Source of the DNA: Firmicutes bacterium CAG:124 | Lineage (GTDB): Bacteria; Bacillota; Clostridia; Oscillospirales; Oscillospiraceae | DNA length: 23,566 bases | Reading direction: 5' to 3' | NCBI GenBank assembly: GCA_000432135.1 | Contig: HF990539.1 | Coordinates: 11,426-34,991, forward strand | Part shown: positions 1 through 7,496 of the stretch, in pieces | Position numbering within the stretch: the stretch's first letter is position 1 | How the letters are laid out: each line of letters begins with the position of its first letter | Translations under genes and position numbers: made by a program | Notes under the pieces: generated by a model | Database searches by the model: none | Seen by the model: only the letters and a program-made list of their open reading frames with translations | Told to the model about the DNA's origin: nothing

Positions 1-1
1 C

Positions 2-619
2 GAGCGGTTCAAGCTGGTTGAGGATTTGGAGAACTCTGTAGACCGGTATGAGGACAAACTCGGCACCTATCTCGTCAAGGTCACCGAGCGAGAAATGACA
101 GTCAAGCAGAACGCAGAAGTATCCAAATTCCTGCATACGATCTCTGATTTCGAGCGTATTTCCGACCACGCCCTGAATATTGCCGAGGCTGCGAAGGAGC
201 TGCACGAAAAGAACCTGTCCTTCTCCGAGGCGGCGGCGCACGAGTTGGAGGTCATGGAGGCCGCTCTGACAGAGATTCTGTCCACGGCGATCCGCTCGTT
301 CGTCAATAACGATCTGCAGCTTGCCGCCCGCGTCGAGCCGCTTGAAGAGCTGATCGACAATCTCTGCGACGAGATGAAGCTCCACCATGTCGACCGCCTG
401 CAAAAGGGACTCTGCACACTTGGACAGGGCTTTGTGTTCAACGATCTTCTGACAAACTATGAGCGCGTCGCAGATCACTGCTCCAACATCGCGGTCGCTC
501 TGATCGAGCTGGAGTCGGATTCGTTCGATACGCACGAGTATCTGAACAGCCTCAAGGAGCTCAAATCCGATATGTACGAGCGGTATTATGAAGAATACCG
601 CCGGATCTATCAATTATAA
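2..619 (+). CDS. PhoU-domain protein, 3' part (C-terminal end of a probable Na/Pi cotransporter)
   Basis: The reading frame is open to the left window edge, so the 5' part of the gene is missing. The visible ~205 residues are all-helical and acidic. They contain two repeats of the PhoU signature: 'SDFERISDHALNIAE' near the start, and 'NYERVADHCSNIAVAL' towards the end. These E/D-R-x-(S/A)-D-H-x-x-N-I-A motifs bind metal in PhoU proteins. In Firmicutes a PhoU domain of this kind is commonly fused behind the membrane part of NptA-type Na/phosphate cotransporters, and I favour that reading. A stand-alone PhoU regulator cannot be excluded because the N-terminus is outside the window. A terminator follows directly, so this gene ends its transcription unit. 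Confidence 0.8.
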   Translation, partial: ERFKLVEDLENSVDRYEDKLGTYLVKVTEREMTVKQNAEVSKFLHTISDFERISDHALNIAEAAKELHEKNLSFSEAAAHELEVMEAALTEILSTAIRSFVNNDLQLAARVEPLEELIDNLCDEMKLHHVDRLQKGLCTLGQGFVFNDLLTNYERVADHCSNIAVALIELESDSFDTHEYLNSLKELKSDMYERYYEEYRRIYQL

Positions 620-622
620 TCC

Positions 623-652
623 AAACGGCAGGGGAGTCCCTGCCGTTTTTTC
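623..652 (+). terminator. Intrinsic terminator after the PhoU-domain gene
   Basis: A perfect 11-bp stem (AAACGGCAGGG / CCCTGCCGTTT) with a GAGT tetraloop is followed by a T run. It starts 4 bases after the stop codon and separates this gene from gluQ. Confidence 0.9.
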
Positions 653-671
653 GGGGGAGGGAATGCCCAAT

Positions 672-1592
672 ATGCTGACCGGACGATTTGCGCCCAGCCC
701 CAGCGGCAGGATGCACCTTGGGAATGTGTTTTCCGCGCTGCTGGCCTGGCTTTCCGTGCGAAGCCGGAACGGGCGGATGCTGCTGCGCATTGAGGATCTG
801 GACCCGGATCGGTGCAGGCCGGACTATATTGAAACGCTCAAGCGCGATCTGGACTGGCTCGGCCTTGACTGGGACGAGGAACAGACGCCGCAGTCCATGC
901 GGGCAGACGCCTATCATGCGGAATTTGAACGGCTGCGTGCGCTCGGGCTGGTCTATCCGTGCTATTGCTCCCGCGCCGAGCTGCACGCGGCCTCCGCGCC
1001 GCACGCGTCAGACGGCAATGTGATCTATGCTGGAACCTGTAGGAGCCTGACAGAGGCAGAGCGCGCGGCGAAAATAAGGAAGCCCGCGTGGCGCGTGATC
1101 GTGCCGGATACAGTCATAACCGTACAGGACGGCCTGCAGGGCGCGTATTCCGAGAACCTCGCGCGGGACTGCGGCGACTTTATCATCCGCCGCTCTGACG
1201 GCGTATACGCCTATCAGCTTGCGGTCGTGACCGATGACGCGGCAGGCGGCGTCACAGAGGTCGTCCGGGGGCGCGATCTGCTAAGCTCCGTGCCGCGCCA
1301 GATGTGGCTGCAAAAGACGCTCGGATTCCCGACGCCTGCGTATTATCATGTCCCGCTGCTGCTTGCGCCGGACGGACGGCGGCTGAGCAAGCGGGAAAAA
1401 TCGCTGGACCTCGGCGCGCTGCGGGAGCGCTGCACGCCAGAGCAGCTGGTCGGAACGCTTGCGTTCCTTGCAGGCCTTCAGCCCGAACCTGCGCCTGCTG
1501 CACCTGCCGCGCTGGTATCTGGATTTGCGTGGAAAAACGTCCGATCCGACAATGTCGTAATTCATTCCGAATTCAGATGTAATATATCATAA
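672..1592 (+). CDS. gluQ: Glutamyl-Q tRNA(Asp) synthetase
   Basis: This is a class I glutamyl-tRNA-synthetase-like catalytic domain without the anticodon-binding part. It activates glutamate and attaches it to queuosine at position 34 of tRNA-Asp. The visible motifs are the opening 'GRFAPSPSGRMHLGN' (HIGH-type), 'RIEDLDPDR', and a KMSKS equivalent 'RRLSKRE'. The zinc-site pattern C97-x-C99 ... Y119-xxx-C123 matches the Cys/Cys/Tyr/Cys set of E. coli YadB. The 306-residue length fits the family. I chose the ATG at 672 because GGGAGG at 655-660 is at a workable distance; the in-frame ATG at 663 lies too close to it and would add only three residues. The gene is flanked by a terminator upstream and a new promoter downstream, so it appears monocistronic. 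Confidence 0.9.
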   Translation: MLTGRFAPSPSGRMHLGNVFSALLAWLSVRSRNGRMLLRIEDLDPDRCRPDYIETLKRDLDWLGLDWDEEQTPQSMRADAYHAEFERLRALGLVYPCYCSRAELHAASAPHASDGNVIYAGTCRSLTEAERAAKIRKPAWRVIVPDTVITVQDGLQGAYSENLARDCGDFIIRRSDGVYAYQLAVVTDDAAGGVTEVVRGRDLLSSVPRQMWLQKTLGFPTPAYYHVPLLLAPDGRRLSKREKSLDLGALRERCTPEQLVGTLAFLAGLQPEPAPAAPAALVSGFAWKNVRSDNVVIHSEFRCNIS

Positions 1593-1650
1593 ATGGCATA
1601 AGTCGATTCAGAACATAACATATATCGGTATTTTTTTATCGATTTTCTTG

Positions 1651-1680
1651 TTTACAACAGAATGGAAGATGTGTTATACT
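1651..1680 (+). promoter_or_regulatory. Sigma-A type promoter for nfnAB
   Basis: TTTACA at 1651-1656 and TATACT at 1675-1680 are separated by 18 bp, in an AT-rich stretch about 60 bp before the nfnA start codon. Confidence 0.7.
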
Positions 1681-1742
1681 AATAACGTTGGATTATCAGA
1701 ACGAACAAGAAATTACTGATGATTTGAAGGGATGAACAAGTT

Positions 1743-2597
1743 ATGTACAAAATCGTGCGCAAGAAAGAGCTGAACGCCGCCGTGACGTATATGGAGATCG
1801 AAGCTCCGTTCGTTGCCCGCAAGGCAAAGGCCGGTCAGTTTATCATTTTCCGTGTCGACGAGAAATCAGAGCGCGTTCCGCTGACGATCGCGGGCTATGA
1901 CCGCGAAAAGGGAACGGTTGCGATCATCTTCCAGAAGGTCGGCCTGTCCACCGAGATGCTCGGCAGTCTGAACGAGGGTGACTATATTCAGGACTTCGTC
2001 GGCCCGCTTGGCAAGCCGACAGACGTGGAGGGCAAAAAGCGCGTGTGCGTTGTTGGCGGCGGTGTCGGCTGTGCAATCGCGTATCCGTCCGCAAAGGCGT
2101 TTAAAGAGGCTGGCGTCGAAACCGATGTGATCGTTGGCTTCCGCAACAAGGACATCGTCATTCTTGAAGACGAGTTCAAGCAGGCCTGCGACCATCTGTA
2201 CCTCATGACCGACGACGGCTCCTACGGCGAACACGGCTTCGTGACCGTCAAGCTGCAGCAGCTGCTTGAGTCCGGTATCCAGTATGACGAGGTCCTCGCC
2301 ATCGGCCCGATCCCGATGATGAAGTTTGTCTCCAAGACGACCGAACCGTTCGGCGTCAAGACCGTTGTCTCGCTGAACCCGATCATGGTCGACGGAACCG
2401 GTATGTGCGGCGGCTGCCGCGTCACGGTCGGCGGCGAGGTGAAGTTTGCCTGTGTCGACGGCCCGGATTTTGACGGCCACAAGGTCGATTATGACGAGCT
2501 CATGAGCCGCAACAGCGTCTACCGCGAGCGAGAAGCAGAAGAGCGCAAGACCCATATCTGCCGCATCCAGAAGATGGGCGAAGAGCTCATCAAGTAA
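1743..2597 (+). CDS. nfnA: NADH-dependent reduced ferredoxin:NADP+ oxidoreductase, small subunit (NfnA type)
   Basis: This is an FAD/NAD(H)-binding reductase of the dihydroorotate-dehydrogenase-electron-transfer/sulfide-dehydrogenase type, 284 aa. It has an N-terminal FAD-binding barrel ('RVPLTIAGYD'), a glycine-rich nucleotide-binding stretch ('VCVVGGGVGCAIAYPSAKAF'), and a C-terminal [2Fe-2S] site made by C222, C225 and C237 with an Asp just before them in 'VDGTGMCGGC'. In NfnAB this subunit takes electrons from NADH and, with NfnB, couples NADPH to ferredoxin by flavin-based electron bifurcation. It lies 15 bp upstream of nfnB in the same operon. AAGGGATG sits at the expected distance before the start codon. 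On its own the subunit could be read as a sulfide dehydrogenase subunit, but the partner gene supports Nfn. Confidence 0.88.
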   Translation: MYKIVRKKELNAAVTYMEIEAPFVARKAKAGQFIIFRVDEKSERVPLTIAGYDREKGTVAIIFQKVGLSTEMLGSLNEGDYIQDFVGPLGKPTDVEGKKRVCVVGGGVGCAIAYPSAKAFKEAGVETDVIVGFRNKDIVILEDEFKQACDHLYLMTDDGSYGEHGFVTVKLQQLLESGIQYDEVLAIGPIPMMKFVSKTTEPFGVKTVVSLNPIMVDGTGMCGGCRVTVGGEVKFACVDGPDFDGHKVDYDELMSRNSVYREREAEERKTHICRIQKMGEELIK

Positions 2598-2612
2598 GGG
2601 GAGGGAATCATC

Positions 2613-3998
2613 ATGGCTAATATGCAGGCGACCAAGACTCCGATGCCGGAGCAGGACCCGAACGTCCGCAATAAGAATTTCAAGGAAGTCACGCTGGGTT
2701 ATACCGCTGAGATGGCCATCAACGAGGCCAAGCGCTGCCTGCAGTGCAAGAAGCCGCACTGCGTCGAGGGCTGCCCGGTCAATATTCATATTCCCGAATT
2801 TATCCATGAGGTCGCCGAGGGCAACTTCGAAAAGGCCTATGAGATCATCACCGATACCAATGCGCTGCCCGCCCTTTCCGGCCGTGTCTGTCCGCAGGAG
2901 ACGCAGTGCGAATCCAAGTGCGTCCGCGGCAACAAGGGCGAGCCGGTTGCAATCGGCCGTCTGGAGCGCTTTGTCGCCGACTGGTACCGCGAGAACATCA
3001 ACGCCATGCCGAAAAAGGCTGAGTCCAACGGCATCAAGGTCGCTGTCGTCGGCTCCGGCCCGTCCGGCCTGACCTGCGCGTCGCTGCTTGCCAAGAAGGG
3101 CTATGCGGTGTCCCTGTTTGAGGCGCTGCACACTGCCGGCGGCGTTCTGGTCTACGGCATTCCGGAGTTCCGTCTGCCGAAGGCTATTGTCGCCAATGAG
3201 GTCGAAAAACTGAAGGCACAGGGCGTCGAGGTCATGACCGACATGGTCATCGGCAAGGTCCTGTCCATCGACGAGCTGTTTGAGATGGGCTTTAAGGCTG
3301 TGTTTATCGGCTCCGGCGCAGGTCTTCCGATGTTCATGCACATCCCCGGCGAATCCCTCAAGGGCGTCTGCTCGGCAAATGAATACCTGACCCGCATCAA
3401 CCTGATGAAGGCGTATCTCGAAGAGAGCGACACGCCGATCCTGCACTCCAAGGCAGCGGCGATCGTCGGCGGCGGCAACGTCGCGATGGATGCCGCCCGC
3501 TGCGCAAAGCGCATGGGCACCGACAAGGTGTACATCGTCTACCGCCGCGGCGAGGCCGAAATGCCCGCCAGACTGGAAGAGCAGCACCACGCGAAGGAAG
3601 AGGGCATCGAGTTCCTGACGCTCACCAACCCGACCGAGATCCTCGGCGGTGAGGATGGTCGTGTGTGCGGCATGAAGTGCATCAAGATGGAGCTTGGCGA
3701 ACCTGACGCGTCCGGCCGCCGCCGCCCGATCCCCATTGAGGGCAGCGAGTTCGTGCTGGATGTCGATATGGTCATCATGTCCCTCGGCACATCTCCGAAC
3801 CCGCTGATCCGCTCCACCACGCCGGGCCTCGAAACGAACAAAAAGGGCGGCATCATCGTCGACGAGAACGAAATGTCTACCCGTGAAAACGTCTTCGCAG
3901 GCGGCGACGCCGTTACCGGCGCTGCGACCGTCATTCTGGCCATGGGCGCAGGCAAAAAGGCTGCGGAAGCCATCGACCGCAAGCTGCAGGGCAAATAA
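2613..3998 (+). CDS. nfnB: NADH-dependent reduced ferredoxin:NADP+ oxidoreductase, large subunit (NfnB; GltD-like)
   Basis: This 461-aa protein resembles the small subunit of glutamate synthase. The N-terminal iron-sulfur region has Cys clusters in 'RCLQCKKPHCVEGCP' and 'GRVCPQETQCESKC'. Two Rossmann folds follow: the FAD site 'VAVVGSGPSGLTCASLLAKKG' and the NADPH site 'AAIVGGGNVAMDAARCA'. A second FAD motif, 'STRENVFAGGDAVTGAATVI', lies near the end. In Nfn complexes this subunit carries the bifurcating FAD and two [4Fe-4S] clusters. The annotation 'glutamate synthase small subunit' is possible by homology, but no large glutamate synthase subunit is present, and the directly upstream nfnA makes an Nfn complex more likely. 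A good Shine-Dalgarno (GGGGAGGG) precedes the ATG. Confidence 0.9.
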   Translation: MANMQATKTPMPEQDPNVRNKNFKEVTLGYTAEMAINEAKRCLQCKKPHCVEGCPVNIHIPEFIHEVAEGNFEKAYEIITDTNALPALSGRVCPQETQCESKCVRGNKGEPVAIGRLERFVADWYRENINAMPKKAESNGIKVAVVGSGPSGLTCASLLAKKGYAVSLFEALHTAGGVLVYGIPEFRLPKAIVANEVEKLKAQGVEVMTDMVIGKVLSIDELFEMGFKAVFIGSGAGLPMFMHIPGESLKGVCSANEYLTRINLMKAYLEESDTPILHSKAAAIVGGGNVAMDAARCAKRMGTDKVYIVYRRGEAEMPARLEEQHHAKEEGIEFLTLTNPTEILGGEDGRVCGMKCIKMELGEPDASGRRRPIPIEGSEFVLDVDMVIMSLGTSPNPLIRSTTPGLETNKKGGIIVDENEMSTRENVFAGGDAVTGAATVILAMGAGKKAAEAIDRKLQGK

Positions 3999-4044
3999 GC
4001 TGTTTAACAGCCGGCAGTCCCGGCTACAATCTCCATAAACGCAG

Positions 4045-4076
4045 AAGCTCCGGCAGCGTTTGCTGCCGGAGCTTTT
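4045..4076 (+). terminator. Intrinsic terminator after nfnB
   Basis: A 13-bp perfect stem (AAGCTCCGGCAGC / GCTGCCGGAGCTT) with a GTTT loop runs into TTTT. It ends a few bases before the CBS-domain gene. Confidence 0.9.
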
Positions 4077-4094
4077 CAAATGATGGAGGGTCTT

Positions 4095-4526
4095 ATGAAG
4101 GTCAAGGATTGTATGTCCAGAAATGTCGTCAGCGTCGGCGCACAGGAGCCGGTTTCCGTCGCCGCGCGGCTCATGAGCCGCTATAATCTCGGCGTTCTGC
4201 CGGTTCAGGGGGAAAATGGGCGTCTTTGCGGGGTTCTGACCGACCGCGATGTCGTGCTGCGCTGCGTCGCGGCAGGGAAAGCGGCAGAGCAGATGCGTGT
4301 GAGCGAGGTCATGTCCGCGGGCGTTTTATCTGTTGAGGCAGGGGAGGACGCGGCAAAGGCCGCGCGCCTCATGTCCCGCGCGCAGCTGCGCAGACTGCCG
4401 GTCACGCAGAATGGAAAGCTGACCGGCATGATCTCCGTTGCGGATTTTGCGCGGCGCGGCAATTTTGGCATGGAAACAGCGCAGTGCATGGAAGCCATTT
4501 GCAGCCCGGTCGTGCATCTGGATTAA
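4095..4526 (+). CDS. Tandem CBS-domain protein
   Basis: The 143-aa protein consists almost entirely of two CBS repeats, the fold that binds adenine nucleotides and acts as a regulatory sensor. Repeat 1 runs from 'MKVKDCMSRNVVSV' to 'GVLTDRDVVLRC'. Repeat 2 runs from 'VSEVMSAGVLSVEAGEDAAKAARLM' to 'LTGMISVADFARRG'. The 'TDRDV' element is typical of the stand-alone signal-transduction CBS family. No DNA-binding or enzyme domain is attached, so its target cannot be told from sequence. I start it at ATG 4095 because GGAGGG at 4085-4090 is its ribosome binding site; the ATGs at 4080 and 4083 lie upstream of that site. It converges with the next gene over a shared terminator. Confidence 0.85.
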   Translation: MKVKDCMSRNVVSVGAQEPVSVAARLMSRYNLGVLPVQGENGRLCGVLTDRDVVLRCVAAGKAAEQMRVSEVMSAGVLSVEAGEDAAKAARLMSRAQLRRLPVTQNGKLTGMISVADFARRGNFGMETAQCMEAICSPVVHLD

Positions 4527-4529
4527 AAA

Positions 4530-4553
4530 TGCGCGCTGCGTATGCAGCGCGCA
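4530..4553. terminator. Terminator between convergent genes
   Basis: A 10-bp perfect GC-rich stem with a GTAT loop. On the minus strand it is followed by ATTTTTA, so it best serves the acyltransferase-fold gene. The plus-strand side has ACCAAAAT only, so termination there would be weaker. Confidence 0.75.
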
Positions 4554-4559
4554 CCAAAA

Positions 4560-5435
4560 TCAATATTCCACTTCCTGATTGGCCGGTGTTTCCAGCAGCT
4601 CCGGGTTTTCCAGCAGCTTCTTGAGCAGTCGGATGGTCTTGGAGTAATAATAGCCGTCTGCCAGACGCTCATCAATGGTGAGGCCCAGATCGAGCATTTC
4701 ACGCATTTCGATCGTGCCGTCCTCGTGATAGACCGGGCGCTTCGATTTTTCACCGATGATGCAGAACACGGAGCAGGTGCCCCAGTTCGTCAGATGATGA
4801 TAGCCGCAGTTGAGCTTAATGGAGCCAAGATTGGAGATCACACACGTCGTATAATACGGGTCTGTCTCAATGATGCTGGCGGGTATCCAGCCGTGGATAT
4901 CCAGACGCGTCAGGATCCAGACCAGGAACTTGCCAAGGAAGCGCGGCATATGGTTGAAGAAATCCATGTTGTCGGTCGAGGAATCGACCTTATGGACATC
5001 CTTGCAGTCAAGGATCTGATGGCGCAGATCCTCGTGGATGGACTCGACGTTGGATTCGTCCTTCGCGTGAATAACGGCCAGCGCCTCCGCCGCCTCGTCC
5101 GCAAACTGCTTCTTTACAACGAAGGACATGGATACCTCATTGCGCTGATAGAAGTTCTTGTTGGCAATGAACCGGTTCATCTTCGGGCGCAGCGTGATCG
5201 TCTTGACGAGTCCTGCCACGATAATATGGAACATGGTGTAGGGGAACTCTGTCTCCGACTCGTTTTTCTTTTTGAGATACGCGTTCATATTGGTGAGGTC
5301 GATCGTTTCTCTGATATAGGCCTCGTTGTCGCAGCGGTTCGGGTAGATCAGCGGCGTAATAAAGTGCATACCGTCCAGATCGCGCAGCAGCACACCGTCC
5401 TTCCGGTCGCCCCAGCGACGTTTTTTCTTTTCCAT
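4560..5435 (-). CDS. Chloramphenicol-acetyltransferase / E2-fold protein with altered catalytic motif
   Basis: The 291-aa protein has the fold signature of CoA-dependent acyltransferases related to chloramphenicol acetyltransferase and the 2-oxoacid dehydrogenase E2 core: 'NRFIANKNFYQRNEVSMSFVVKK' in the middle and 'TIDERLADGYYYSKTIRLL' near the C-terminus. In active family members the latter region reads HHxxxDG or DHRxxDG, with His as catalytic base. Here Glu256 stands in that place, although the DG is kept. It may therefore be catalytically changed or inactive; a 'HH' pair further upstream ('GYHHLTNWG') is not at the usual site. Start ATG 5435 follows AAGGTG at a workable distance; an in-frame GTG at 5444 is less likely. 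It is transcribed alone, divergently from the Cys-rich gene. Substrate unknown. Confidence 0.7.
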   Translation of the reverse strand: MEKKKRRWGDRKDGVLLRDLDGMHFITPLIYPNRCDNEAYIRETIDLTNMNAYLKKKNESETEFPYTMFHIIVAGLVKTITLRPKMNRFIANKNFYQRNEVSMSFVVKKQFADEAAEALAVIHAKDESNVESIHEDLRHQILDCKDVHKVDSSTDNMDFFNHMPRFLGKFLVWILTRLDIHGWIPASIIETDPYYTTCVISNLGSIKLNCGYHHLTNWGTCSVFCIIGEKSKRPVYHEDGTIEMREMLDLGLTIDERLADGYYYSKTIRLLKKLLENPELLETPANQEVEY

Positions 5436-5481
5436 TGTAATCACACACCTTAATTAACGGAAATCCGCCAAGAATGTCTAT

Positions 5482-5510
5482 AAGATACCAGACAGCGGCA
5501 TAAAATGCAA
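5482..5510 (-). promoter_or_regulatory. Possible promoter of the acyltransferase-fold gene
   Basis: On the minus strand TTGCAT (5510-5505) and TATCTT (5487-5482) are spaced by 17 bp, about 45 bp before the start codon. Both hexamers are imperfect, so this is a candidate only. Confidence 0.4.
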
Positions 5511-5599
5511 GCCTGAACCACAAAATACAGGTCAAATCACGGAAAATGTACACATCTGTTTTTCTCACATGGGCACTTGTCAGGAATCAAGAATTGAAG

Positions 5600-5616
5600 T
5601 TGTGAAAAATTCACAA
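5600..5616. promoter_or_regulatory. Operator-like palindrome TTGTGAA-AAA-TTCACAA
   Basis: A perfect 7-bp inverted repeat around three A residues, placed in the divergent region 41 bp before the -35 box of the consensus promoter at 5658. Its half-sites equal those of Rex-type redox repressor operators (TTGTGAA...TTCACAA), but the centre is one base shorter than the usual Rex box. A regulator site is likely; which regulator is not certain. Confidence 0.5.
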
Positions 5617-5657
5617 AAGAAAACTCGAAATTTGAGGCATTTTTCATATTTCAGCAC

Positions 5658-5686
5658 TTGACATCGCTAAAGTATGTGGGTATAAT
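5658..5686 (+). promoter_or_regulatory. Perfect-consensus sigma-A promoter
   Basis: TTGACA (5658-5663), a 17-bp spacer and TATAAT (5681-5686): both hexamers match the consensus exactly. Transcription would begin near 5693, just before the Shine-Dalgarno of the Cys-rich gene. Confidence 0.9.
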
Positions 5687-5715
5687 GAGGCCATCATTTC
5701 AAGGAGGTGCGCACC

Positions 5716-6027
5716 ATGATGCAGTTCACGGCAAAGCAGAATACCGCTTGTTCCGATGCGTCCAGCTGCGCACCGGCTACCTGCTGTGCAGCATCCGCCT
5801 GCACGGCTGATTCTGCCGCAGTCTGCAAGGACACTGCCATTCTGGCAGTGTCCTTTTCTATTTCCATTCTGGTGCTTGTATCTATTTGCATTCGCGTTTT
5901 CCCCATTATCGGCCTGTTGGTACTTCTGGTACTGGCATGGGGCCTTGTAAACGGAATGCTTCTTATTATGATGTACAAGCTTAAAAACGCAAAAAGCGAC
6001 AGGATTTGGATCCCTGAAGCGGCCTGA
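5716..6027 (+). CDS. Small Cys-rich N-terminus / hydrophobic membrane protein, unknown function
   Basis: A 103-aa frame behind a near-perfect Shine-Dalgarno (AAGGAGGTG at 5701-5709). Residues 1-37 are Ala/Cys/Ser-rich with six cysteines in the pattern C-x5-C-x5-CC-x4-C-x7-C. Residues from about 41 to 86 are strongly hydrophobic and could form two membrane segments, and a short basic tail follows. I do not recognise a family. The odd feature is an intrinsic terminator at 5827-5858, inside the frame and right after the Cys-rich part. Full-length protein therefore needs read-through, which could depend on how closely ribosomes follow the polymerase through the Cys codons. It precedes the liv operon, so it could act as a leader for it, or be an independent metal-binding or modified-peptide gene. 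The membrane part may also be only chance open frame. Confidence 0.5.
   Translation: MMQFTAKQNTACSDASSCAPATCCAASACTADSAAVCKDTAILAVSFSISILVLVSICIRVFPIIGLLVLLVLAWGLVNGMLLIMMYKLKNAKSDRIWIPEAA
5827..5858 (+). terminator. Intrinsic terminator / attenuator inside the Cys-rich reading frame
   Basis: A perfect 13-bp stem (AAGGACACTGCCA / TGGCAGTGTCCTT) with a TTC loop is followed by TTCTATTT. It lies about 140 bases after the -10 of the consensus promoter and interrupts an open frame, as an attenuator would. Confidence 0.75.
5945..5972 (+). promoter_or_regulatory. Possible promoter for livJ
   Basis: TTGTAA (5945-5950) and TATGAT (5967-5972) with 16-bp spacing lie inside the 3' end of the Cys-rich frame. 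A terminator (6052-6083) still lies between this site and livJ, so its role is uncertain. Confidence 0.3.
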
Positions 6028-6051
6028 GGGCCGGACTTATCCGGGCATTCG

Positions 6052-6083
6052 AAGCGGTTCTGCTTTTTGCAGAGCCGCTTTTT
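6052..6083 (+). terminator. Intrinsic terminator before livJ
   Basis: A 12-bp stem with one G-U pair (AAGCGGTTCTGC / GCAGAGCCGCTT) and a TTTTT loop is followed by TTTG. It ends 42 bases before livJ, so read-through from the upstream promoter would be attenuated a second time. Confidence 0.75.
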
Positions 6084-6125
6084 GAATAGCAAAACAGCAA
6101 AAAGAACAAAGTGAGGTAAATGAAA

Positions 6126-7370
6126 ATGAAAAAAGCAATGAAACTCGTAAGCCTCGTTCTGGCAGTCGTGATGCTGCTGGGCTGCCTGACAGCCTGCGGC
6201 TCCAAATCCGCCACCACGGATGCAACAGCTTCTACTGACACAGCGTCCAATGACACTGCCGCTGCCTCTGACGGCGGCGAGATCGTCATCGCTCTCATCA
6301 GCAACACGACCGGCGACTATGCCCAGTACGGCCAGCCCGTCCGTGACGGCGCAATGCTCTATATCAATCAGCTGAACGCCAATGGCGGCATCAACGGCAA
6401 GCAGGTCAAGGTTCTGGAATACGATGACAAGGGCGACGGCGTTGAGGCTGTCAACGCGTACAACCTCGCCTGCGACAACGGCATCACCGCTGTCTTCGGC
6501 GCTACGCTGACCGGCACGACCATTGCGCTGGCTGATGCGACCTATGAGGACAATATGCCGCAGGTCACCGCTTCCGCAACCGCTACCGGCGTCACCGTCA
6601 TCGACCCGGCTGACCCCGAAAGCGAGATCCGTCCCAACGTCTTCCGCGCCTGCTTCATCGACCCGTATCAGGGCGAAAAGATGGCAAACTACGCCGTTGA
6701 AAAGCTGAGCGCCAAGACCGCTGCTGTCTTCTATCAGACCGGCAACGACTACTCCGAGGGCCTGATGAACGCGTTCGTGGAAAAGGCTGCCGAGCTTGGC
6801 CTGGAGATCGTCGACACCGAGGCATTTGCCGAGGGCGATAAGGACTTCAAGGCCCAGATGACCAACATCGCCGCTGCCGATCCCGACGTTGTCTTCGCTC
6901 CCATTTACTACGCTGAGGCTGGTCTTGCCATCACGGCAGCCCGCGCAGCTGGCTGCGACGCAGTCTTCATGGGCGGCGACGGCTTCGGTTCCGTCAAGAA
7001 CTACGCTTCCGCGGAAGATCTCGAAGGTTCTGTCTACTGCTCTGGCTACGCGCCCGGCACGGATTCCGTCAAGCAGTTCGAAGAGGATTACAAGGCTGCT
7101 TATAATGTCGACGAAATCCCCAACATGTTTGCGCCTCTGGCATACGACGCTGCCATGCTGCTCTGCGAGGGTCTGAAGGCTGCCGAAGAGCAGGGCCTGA
7201 CCGCTGGCACTGACGAATACAAGCAGGCTGTCATCGACGCCATCAAGAACATGAACGGTACCGAGGGCATCACCGGTTCCTATTCCTTCGACGAGTACAA
7301 CAACCCCATCAAGCCCGTTGCCATCATCGAGCTGACCGGCGGCGACGAGGTCTATCAGGAAATGTACTAA
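6126..7370 (+). CDS. livJ: Branched-chain amino acid ABC transporter, substrate-binding lipoprotein
   Basis: This is a periplasmic-binding-protein type I receptor, membrane-anchored as a lipoprotein. The N-terminus has basic residues, a hydrophobic segment and the lipobox 'LTAC', followed by a Ser/Thr/Ala-rich linker. The binding domain begins at 'GEIVIALISNTTGDYAQYGQPVRDGAMLYINQLNANGGINGKQV', the classic LivJ/LivK opening. Length is 414 aa. Start ATG 6126 sits 9 bases after GTGAGG; the in-frame ATG at 6120 is too close to that site. It is the first gene of livJHMGF. A 209-bp gap with two strong hairpins separates it from livH, which would allow more receptor than permease to be made. The exact ligand (Leu, Ile, Val or another small molecule) cannot be read from sequence. 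Confidence 0.93.
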   Translation: MKKAMKLVSLVLAVVMLLGCLTACGSKSATTDATASTDTASNDTAAASDGGEIVIALISNTTGDYAQYGQPVRDGAMLYINQLNANGGINGKQVKVLEYDDKGDGVEAVNAYNLACDNGITAVFGATLTGTTIALADATYEDNMPQVTASATATGVTVIDPADPESEIRPNVFRACFIDPYQGEKMANYAVEKLSAKTAAVFYQTGNDYSEGLMNAFVEKAAELGLEIVDTEAFAEGDKDFKAQMTNIAAADPDVVFAPIYYAEAGLAITAARAAGCDAVFMGGDGFGSVKNYASAEDLEGSVYCSGYAPGTDSVKQFEEDYKAAYNVDEIPNMFAPLAYDAAMLLCEGLKAAEEQGLTAGTDEYKQAVIDAIKNMNGTEGITGSYSFDEYNNPIKPVAIIELTGGDEVYQEMY

Positions 7371-7461
7371 GAGCTGCTGATTTCCATTGCATAAAGCAGA
7401 GAAACGCGTTATAATCAGTAAGAATTTGTCGGTTCCTGCCTGATATAGCATGAACCAGCTA

Positions 7462-7492
7462 GACAGGTACGGAGTGCTTCTCCGTACCTGTC
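7462..7492 (+). promoter_or_regulatory. mRNA hairpin in the livJ-livH gap
   Basis: A perfect 13-bp stem (7462-7474 with 7480-7492) and a TGCTT loop, without a T run. It probably stabilises the livJ mRNA 3' end or reduces read-through rather than acting as a full terminator. Confidence 0.6.
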
Positions 7493-7496
7493 CACG

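Noticed and set aside
1866..4079. A 737-codon open frame on the minus strand across nfnA-nfnB
   Set aside because: It is the antisense shadow of two well-recognised GC-rich genes. Its translation is low in complexity and has no recognisable motif or ribosome site.
5716..5826. A SCIFF-type (six Cys in forty-five residues) modified peptide
   Set aside because: The Cys count fits, but the spacing and surrounding residues do not match the SCIFF peptides I know, and no radical SAM enzyme gene is nearby.
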